In this document: one piece after another, positions 56,941 to 64,000 of the stretch
Layout of the letters: every line of letters starts with the position of its first letter
How positions within the stretch are numbered: position 1 is the stretch's first letter
NCBI RefSeq assembly: GCF_003473485.1
Contig: NC_053044.1
Span: 9,870,501-9,934,500 of the forward strand
DNA from: Medicago truncatula
Taxonomy: Eukaryota; Streptophyta; Magnoliopsida; Fabales; Fabaceae
Direction of reading: 5' to 3'
Length of the DNA stretch: 64,000 bases
The notes under the pieces: model-generated
The model's input: the letters and a program-made list of their open reading frames with translations, nothing else
What the model was told of the DNA's origin: nothing
The model's database searches: none
Translations under genes and position numbers: made by a program

Positions 56941-59900
56941 ATGGCTTCTTCAAGTTCTGCACCTGGATCATCTTCAAACATGCAACAACAAGAGGCTCCT
57001 GCCTACGAAATCAAAGGAAGAACCATGTCCTTGGAGGAATGGGAATTGAAAATACAATCTGAAAGTCCAGTGGATTTCAACTCATTGGCCGCTCACAACT
57101 GTGATAGTGGAAAATTTTATGACGCTCAAGGCTTGGGAAGCTATTTCAACTTTCTGAACGGTCCAACCTATCAAACCCTGGTACGACATTTCTGGGTCAG
57201 GGCCAGCATTCATGATAGAGAAGCTTCAAAAGTTGAAGAAGCTGAGAAAATACTTCTCAATGCTGAACTGGAAGGGAAATCCAGAGAGGAAATGGGATTG
57301 GAACCATTTTCTCAAACTCAGATAAGATCAAGCATCATGGGGATCCCTGTATGGATCACTGAGGATGTGATTGTTTTTGTCCTCAGAAGGCCAGCAAAAG
57401 GAGATTATAAAGCTGGAATCACAAAACCCAAGGATAGCCCCTGGAATGATATTGTGAATAAAACCCTCTTCAACAAGGTCAAGAATTTTGCTTATGCAGA
57501 TATGAATGCCAAGACCAAGGTGATGCTGAAGATTCAGAATGAGAATCTGCTACCAAAAGGTGGTGGTAGTGATCAACCGTCTCTGGAGCACAAAATCCTT
57601 TTACACTTCTTCATAACTAGTGTAAAGGCAAATGCCCAAATACATTTTCAGGCATATGGTTCAACAGCTCAGAGAGAGCCAGCAGAAGAATAGGCGCTGG
57701 GTGCCCTATGGGAGGCTTCTCTCTGAAATCTTTCACCAAGGAGGGATTATAAATATGCTGAAGGAAGCTAATATTTTCTCTGATTAACAGTTGGAAACTG
57801 TTAGAGGGAAGATCATCAATGCTGAAACTCTAAAATCAATGAAGTTGATTGTTGTAGAGGATGTCAAGAAGCTAACCACAGATTTGAAAGAATCTGATGC
57901 AAAATCAGCTTTGATGGCCAACTTTCCCCCCATCTGTAAACAAGATCCCTTGGATGTTCAGATGAACTACATCAGGGAACACTTTAAAAGGACCAAAGAG
58001 AAAATCAGCCTGAAGGATGTTCCTGAACAAATGTTTGGAGGAACTCTTCCTGTTGCCAAGAGCAGGAAATCAAAGAGCAAGCCCCTTTCAAAGGAAGAAT
58101 ACATGGAAGAAGAAGAGGCACAAAGGAAACCATCCAAGAGGATCAGGAAAGAGACCAAGGTTGAGGTTGCAGCACCAAAGCCTAAGAAAGCAAAAGCTAT
58201 TGTTTCTGCTTCTGAAGTAGTTGTTGCTTCTGAAGAAGTTCCTGCTTCTGAAGAAGATGTTCAGAAGCAAAGAAACAAAAAGCCTAATGCTAGGGAAGCT
58301 GCTCTTCAAACAATAAAGGACAAGAAAGCAAGGAGTATGAAGACCTCTCAGGAGCGCATGGAGGAATATGCTGAACAGATAGGAGCTTGGGAAGAAGAGC
58401 CAAGTCCTAAGAAAGCTAAGGTTAATAAACCCAGTGTAATGCCAATGTTTGTACCTACAGAAGAACAATGACAATATGCTAGAGATTATACTACCTCTGA
58501 GTTGGCAAAGAGGAAGCAGATGAGAAAGCAGAAGCAAAGGGAGGAACAACTCAAGGCTGCAGGGTATGAGCTTGCCCCTGAGAAAGCAGCTGTAATTGCT
58601 TCTTTAGCTGCTGAATTAGAACAAGAAACTGTCAAGGAAGGAGTAGCATTGCTATCACAAGCTTTGAAAGATAAGCATGCTTCAGGAGCTACTTCATCAG
58701 AACCAGCTTCTAAAGCTTCAGAAGCAGCTCATCTAGAAGGTCAATCTTCAGGTATTCATACTTTCTCAAAAGCTAAAGTCAATACTCAGATTCCTGACCT
58801 TTCATCTTCACCCTCTTCACTCTCATCATCATCCACTGAATCAGATGATAAACCTCTAAGTCAGCACATCAACAAATTCCTCACAAAATTCAAACCAACC
58901 AAACTAACAGCTGATGGGAGAATTGATTTTGAGCAGACACAGATTGAATTCTCTGAACAGAGGATAAAAATCTGTGAAAGATTCAATTTGCCTGCTGATC
59001 ATTTCTTTCAACCACCCTTAGTTGAACCAGTCAGTATCCAATACCCTGAAACCAATCCACAAAATCACCAAACTCCACAAAGAGCCTCTGAAGTTGTTTC
59101 AGAAGCAACTTCAGAAGACCCCCAACAACAAGATACCTCATCTCTTCACAACCTAGAAAAACATCTAGGAGGAGAAATGCAACCAACCCCAACAAAGGCC
59201 TCTAAAACAGTCCCTGAAAAGATTGTTTTGGAAAACCAACAAACAAACACCCAACAAGAAACTCAAACCGTCCCTGAGCAAACTGTTCCTGAACAAGTTG
59301 CTTCTGACCAAGAGCAAAGTGTTCCTGAACAAACTATTCCTGAACATATTGCTTCTGAACAACCAGAACAAACAGAACAACAACCAGAATCACCAACCAT
59401 CAATCTAACTTCTTCTCCTGAACCACAAACAACTTCTGACCAACCTTCTACATCTCAAACAACCATCCCTGAACCTACACCTATTCCAGATACAATCCTG
59501 GAATCTGAGTATATTGATGAAGAGCTTTTAAGGTTGAGTGATGAGATTCAGAGACTGATTCTTCTCAGAACAGTTCCTGTACCTCCCATTCACTACATTG
59601 ATCAATGGATGGATCTGAAGAAAGATTTCAATAAGCTGCTGGATCAATTGAGTACAAAGTGCATCTCAAATCACTCTGTTATGCTGAAGAAAATGTTGGA
59701 TGATATGCATGAAGCTGCTAGAGTGAAATAGCTTGACTATGTGCCTTTGTTAGCCAACTCTCCTTTTTATCCAGAAGCTGATTACATCTTAATGGCTGAT
59801 AGAATTCAAGCAGGGCTGAGAAGAAGACTAAGAGCCAAAGAAGAAATGGTAAACAAGCAACAAGAAGAACTCAAGAAGCAGTCTGAGCAGATTAAGTACT
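56941..59900 (+). mobile_element. Envelope-like region of the SIRE-type element
   Basis: Starts MASSSSAPGSSSNMQQQEAP and continues through a lysine/arginine-rich stretch and a long Gln/Pro/Ser/Thr-rich stretch to a coiled-coil-like end (KEEMVNKQQEELKKQSEQIK). Its position after RNase H fits the SIRE env-like gene. In the family this region is thought to be expressed by read-through or separately. No obvious signal peptide or transmembrane segment was noticed. Approximate limits. Confidence 0.75.
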
Positions 59901-60471
59901 TAATGGAACAGATGTCTAAACTAGCCAAACCTTAGTTGCATACAAATTTTGCTTGTTTAGATTTTTGTTTTAAGTTTTATAATTGCTTTGACTATGTATT
60001 TTGACTTGTTTATCATGAATTTTATCATTGCTTCTGAATCTATTGTTAATTTTTCATACTATTTACAAAGTCTTGCTCTGATCATAATTGTTGTATTTTA
60101 ATGTTGTTTGCTCTGATACACTGTTAATTTCAGCTTCTCATTCTTTTGCTCTGATACTCTTTCTTTTGTTTTTACTTACTTTTTGTTGATGACAAAAGGG
60201 GGAGTAGTTGTATAGTATTTTTAGGCTCTGAGCCCCATTAAATGAGCTTTGCTCTGAACCATTTTTTTTGTGTGCTCTGAACTTTTCATTATCATGTGAG
60301 TATTTTATTGAAATTTAATTAATGAGTATAGAACTTAGGGGGAGCTTACAAACCTCACCTTAAAAGATCTATTAGACTCATGGGGAGCTTACAAACCTCT
60401 ATCCCAGTAGTCAACTTATTAATTAGATCAACAACAATTGAACATTTTAAATACTATTGTTTGTCATCATC

Positions 60472-60485
60472 AAAAAGGGGGAGAT
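60472..60485 (+). other. Polypurine tract of the SIRE-type element
   Basis: AAAAAGGGGGAGAT abuts the 3' LTR start. Similar GGGGGAG words recur upstream at about 60198 and 60338. Confidence 0.8.
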
Positions 60486-61726
60486 TGTTGGAACAAAATG
60501 TGTTTCACAATGAACCTTAATGAGTTTTGATGATAACAAAGTATTAAAAATTGTCAATTGGTTATTGCTAATAATTGTTCAAGTGTACAGGACCAAAGGC
60601 TAGTCAAGTAATTTCAATAGGTCTTGGAAGAACAATGGAGAGCAAATAAATTTGAAGCATCTGAAGAAAACTGCGTCTGAAGCTAAAGTGCTCCTGAAGT
60701 GATGATGTCATCAGAAGCAGAAAATCATCAGAAGCAAAGTTTTCATCAGAAGCGATATCATCACCAGAAGCTACATTTAATCCGTAAATTCAAACTGAAG
60801 ATCCAAAGTAGCTGTTTCTCATTTCAACCTCGTCTAAGAAGAACGAAGAATTGAAAGGGAGGTATCAACGGTCACTTGAAGCGCACTGAGTATTTGTCCT
60901 TCGTTAACAGAGTTGAGAAAGTACAAATGTACCACCACTACCTCCACTACTCTGTTTTTGTCTACGCTACAAGACAAGACAACAGCCATGCCTGCAGAAT
61001 TTGTTCCTTCAAGATGGGAATGAATTTGAAGCTAATTCTTCAAAGGACTACACCCAAATCAGGCAAAGGATTACTGGTGGATGATCAAAGGATCTCAACG
61101 ACTCTTTAGACGTGCTAATCATCTCAACGTCTCTTTCACGCCTCTATATAAAGGAGTGAAGACTTGAAGATTAAAGATAGAGATATATACAAGTTAAAAA
61201 GCGCCAAAACTCTGTCAATTTGATTCTACAAAGCACACTGAATTTCTGCACTGATTTGATACATCTTAGAAATTCAAAAGTCTAGAGTCTTTATTGCATT
61301 GTATTGTGAACACCACTGATTGTATATCAAGTGTTCAAGTCAAACTTATTTCATTGTATTTTTGTTTGATCAGAAGACTCTTGCCTGCGTGCTTGAGCAT
61401 TAGAAGACTCTTGCTTAGTGCTTGAGCATGGGAAGACTCTTGCGTGTGTGCTTGAGCATTTTTGAGAAGTCTCATACTTAGATAGTATTGAGCATTTGTA
61501 ATCTTTGTGATTATAGTGAAATCTCCTTGGAAGTGCAAGGGGGACTGGACTTCTTCCGATTTGTGGAAGGAACCAGGATAACTGCTTGTGTCTTGCTATT
61601 CTTTTCTCTGCTTTGATCTTTTCCGCTGCATATCTGATTCTGGTTATTACATCAGAAGCACCTACAAACTGCTTCTGAAGTATTATCAGAAGAAGTAATT
61701 TTTGAGAGAAAAAGAAAACACAATTC

Positions 61727-61761
<35 letters not shown>

Positions 61762-61787
61762 TTCTTCTTGTGTTTTTCTCACCTTCA
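60486..61787 (+). repeat. 3' LTR of the SIRE-type element
   Basis: Direct copy of 49923-51215. It lacks one CATCAGAAGCAGAAA-type repeat and carries an expanded C run of about 32 bases at 61729-61760, against 10 in the 5' LTR. Confidence 0.92.
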
Positions 61788-62700
61788 GTTTATTCGACAT
61801 TGGCTAAAACGTGTCACGATGGCTATTTCGTGACACGATTTTAAGAATCCTAATTTGAAAGTGTTTACTTTTTGTGGTGTGGATTAAACAAAAGAGGAAA
61901 AGTGAGTCCAGGAAGCATACCATAGTGGCATATATTTTTGAGTTGATACATATAATACATGGAGGTGTATCTAGCATTAAGAAAACTTATTGGGCTTTGA
62001 CCAAAACATAGCAACTAGGTCACTTGTGTGATATAAAAGGACAAGCTGCATATCACAATATTCATTCACGTTTAGTCACAACGCTTTGACACTTTTTGGA
62101 GAGGGAAATGGAAACAAGCAGGAGGTGACATCACGTATCACAAAAGAAAGCAACATCCAATGAAAGAAAATTGAGGAGCACCGTCGGCAACGACGGAATT
62201 CTATCGGTTTATTTTCTTCTTTATGTTGTTTGCTTATTTGATCATGTCTAGCTAGTTTCTTTTGATTAGGTCTGAGATGATTCTGTAACCCTAATTGAAG
62301 CATATTGTTGTGAAACTCTATTTATTGTGAATGACAATCTAGTTTTTATTCAATTCAATTGTTCTTAATGCTTTTTATATTCTGATCAAATATAAACATG
62401 ATTTAGTGAGAACGAATGACTACTGATCCTAGCTTTCGACTTAGATCTAATTGATTTGTTCTAATAAACATGGTTAGTCTAGGAATGGATAATCGTTTGT
62501 TAGTGATATTAGTTTAACGTGCTTAAACCTTCAAAGATTATTAGACCACTTAAGGAATTAGGGGCTAGAGTTTGAGAAGAGGGTCCTAACTCAAGGGATT
62601 GATTATGACTATTTTGTTAACTATTGTGGAACTAGAAAATCATTCATAAGTATAGGTGTAGTATACCAATTAGGGGAACATAGATGATTCAAAAGACCTG
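61788..62700 (+). mobile_element. Right part of an older LTR-like (Ty3-type) sequence
   Basis: Continues the sequence cut by the Copia insertion. It has CGTGTCACGAT and CGTGACACGAT words (61810-61840), a TATA-like GATATAAAAGG (62031-62041), then TAACCCTAATTG and a long leader-like text. The layout (pseudo-palindromes, TATA, CCCTAATT) parallels the LTR at 29470. Neither outer end nor any coding part was identified, so it may be a solo LTR or part of one. Confidence 0.35.
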
Positions 62701-62705
62701 ATCTA

Positions 62706-62793
62706 GGGTTAATATAGTAAAATCACACGAAAAAATTAGGTTAAATCTAGGATTAATACTGCGTCACGGGTTAACTTTCAGAAATAAGAGATG
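62706..62793. repeat. Dispersed copy of the 42.7-44.0 kb repeat unit end
   Basis: Shares GGGTTAATATAGTAAAAT, AGGTTAAATCTAG and GGGTTAACTTTCAGAAATAAG-like text with the closing part of the tandem unit. Confidence 0.6.
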
Positions 62794-62796
62794 CTG

Positions 62797-63330
62797 TTAA
62801 AACAAACTCAATATAATTTAATTATGAAACTTAATGTCTACCAAAAATACATTTTTACTCTTAATTTTTTGACACATCATAAAAATTATATCTTTTTTGT
62901 CTTTTGCTTCAACATCTCTCTATTTTCTCTCTTTTAAGAACAAATTAAAACAAACTCACTCGATAAATCTATTTATGAAATTTAATGTCTTCCAAAAATA
63001 CAATATTACTCCTTCTTAATTATTTGACACGTCAAAAAATTTATATCCTTTTTTTTCTTTTGTTTCAACATCTCTCTATTTTTCTCTCTCTTAATCATAA
63101 TCCCAATGGAAACAATTTTTCTATAATTCAACTTCTAAAAATATAAAGATTTAAAAACAATTTACAATCTATTATCTTTCTCTAATTATGAAAATTAATG
63201 AACAATAAAATCACAATTTTGTCCCATATTAATATTTTGACACCTCAACATATATTTACCTTTTTGTGTCTTTTGTAACAAAAGATTTTATTTAGCTGAG
63301 GGAGAAATTAACTTCCAAAATATTGATGTG
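62797..63330. repeat. AT-rich tandem repeat, period about 150-190 bp
   Basis: TATGAAATTTAATGTCTTCC, then TTGACACGTCA, TTTGTTTCAACATCTCTC and CTCTCTTAA recur two to three times with decay. A related stretch is at 15064-15170. Confidence 0.55.
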
Positions 63331-64000
63331 ATTTTGTAACATAAATAAAATTCCTTTTCTATTGTTATAATTTTTAAAAAATCAGGTTCAACAAAAAAAA
63401 TTAAAATCGTCTTTAAATGAAAAAATGATAAAAGCAACAAAGTGGATCAAAGCATAGAATCAGCAGATGGTTTTCATATGCTAAGATAAGAAAGTAATGA
63501 CATTGATATAAGATAAGAAAACAACAGCAGCGATAAAAGCATAGAATCCCTTTCAAATGAATGATATAATGAAAAACAAAGGAAAAACAACTTTATTTTT
63601 CATTACCAAACAGAGAAGAAAATAATAGAAGGACTCAGTGAAAAATCACAGAGATAAATAGTTAGAATCATTAAGCAATTTGAATTTTTTTTTTATTTTT
63701 TATTTTTTAAAAGTAACCAATTTGAAATTTGAACTCTTTTCAATATATAAAAATTTACAAGTACCGTGAATTGAAACAAAATACAAAGTCTTGTGGGAAA
63801 TATATAAAACACTTCAGCCAATTTCACTCGCCGTCTCGCCCCAACCCCAACAGAGTATAAAGTGTCTCAAAAAAATGCTAATAAATCATGTCAATGATAA
63901 TTTATAAAATTAAAATGATTTTCTATTTCCTTTTTTTGTCTTTCTTTGAATTAGCGAAAATATGGTTAAAACCTAAGTACATGATTTATGTACAAGTACA
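63331..64000. other. Right edge, resembles an F-box gene 3' flank
   Basis: The stretch 63590-63830 is alignable with 3970-4160 (TTTTTCATTACCAA, AGAAATTTGAACT-like text, TTCAATATAT, TTGAAACAAAATACAA). At 3.97 kb this text lies about 2 kb downstream of an F-box stop. No coding sequence is present within the window. Confidence 0.45.

Larger units (their letters stand above)
49923..61787 (+). mobile_element. SIRE/Maximus-type Ty1/copia retrotransposon with env-like region, broken
   Basis: Two direct LTRs (about 1.3 kb), an initiator-Met tRNA primer site, a polypurine tract and a perfect 5-bp target duplication GTTTA (49918-49922 and 61788-61792) define an 11.9-kb element. In order it holds gag, protease, integrase, reverse transcriptase, RNase H (the Copia order) and then a long envelope-like region, the hallmark of the SIRE lineage. 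The ends are whole, but the coding regions are interrupted roughly eight times, so it is a fossil. The LTRs differ by about 22 substitutions in 1280 by eye (about 1.7 percent), suggesting an age of the order of half to one million years. Confidence 0.93.

Noticed and set aside
61351-61800. 149-codon minus-strand frame with poly-glycine
   Set aside because: It is created by the C run in the SIRE LTR and lies antisense to LTR sequence.

Overview
The window is AT-rich plant nuclear DNA, most likely from a legume. Grounds: a family of intronless-looking F-box/DUF295 genes of the kind amplified in legumes, a SIRE-type Copia element with an envelope-like region, a Mutator-like element whose ends start GGCTTAAATATG as in the common legume family, and many MITEs, SINEs and LINE pieces. 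The species cannot be fixed from sequence alone.

The host content is one gene family. Every F-box/DUF295 (KIB1-4 beta-propeller, SKIP23-like) copy lies on the minus strand. In order: a partial copy running off the left edge (1-510), an intact copy (6081-7187), an intact copy (10232-11428), a copy with one frameshift (13377-14535), a copy with one nonsense codon (17558-18745), an intact copy (22450-23616), an internally deleted remnant (26935-27190), an intact copy (39199-40383) and an intact copy (46635-47801). Two tiny relics of the F-box region sit at 15762 and 25171. Conserved 3' flanks accompany the genes. The right edge (about 63.5-63.9 kb) again looks like such a flank, which suggests another copy just outside. 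If expressed, the proteins would be substrate receptors of SCF ubiquitin ligases; their targets cannot be read from sequence.

The layout is dominated by a tandem segmental duplication. Unit 1 (about 15.49-24.70 kb) matches unit 2 (about 24.88-49.54 kb). Unit 2 is swollen by later insertions. The largest is a nest at 28.46-38.45 kb, where a LINE is split by a Ty3/gypsy LTR element (29470-36214, 5-bp target duplication) and abutted by a Pack-MULE-like element (37463-38450, 9-bp target duplication) that carries a piece of a peptide-N-glycanase A gene. A further 3.5 kb of repeats fills 41.1-44.6 kb, and a 5'-truncated LINE sits inside a MITE at 48.3-49.2 kb. The two units serve as filled/empty-site controls for a SINE (19387-19523) and for that LINE.

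The right end (49923-61787) is a SIRE/Maximus-type Copia element with both LTRs, PBS, polypurine tract and a perfect 5-bp target duplication. Its coding regions are interrupted. It appears to have inserted into an older Ty3-like LTR. No CRISPR array, rRNA or genuine tRNA gene was seen. The long sequence between F-box genes is repeat-derived or featureless AT-rich DNA.
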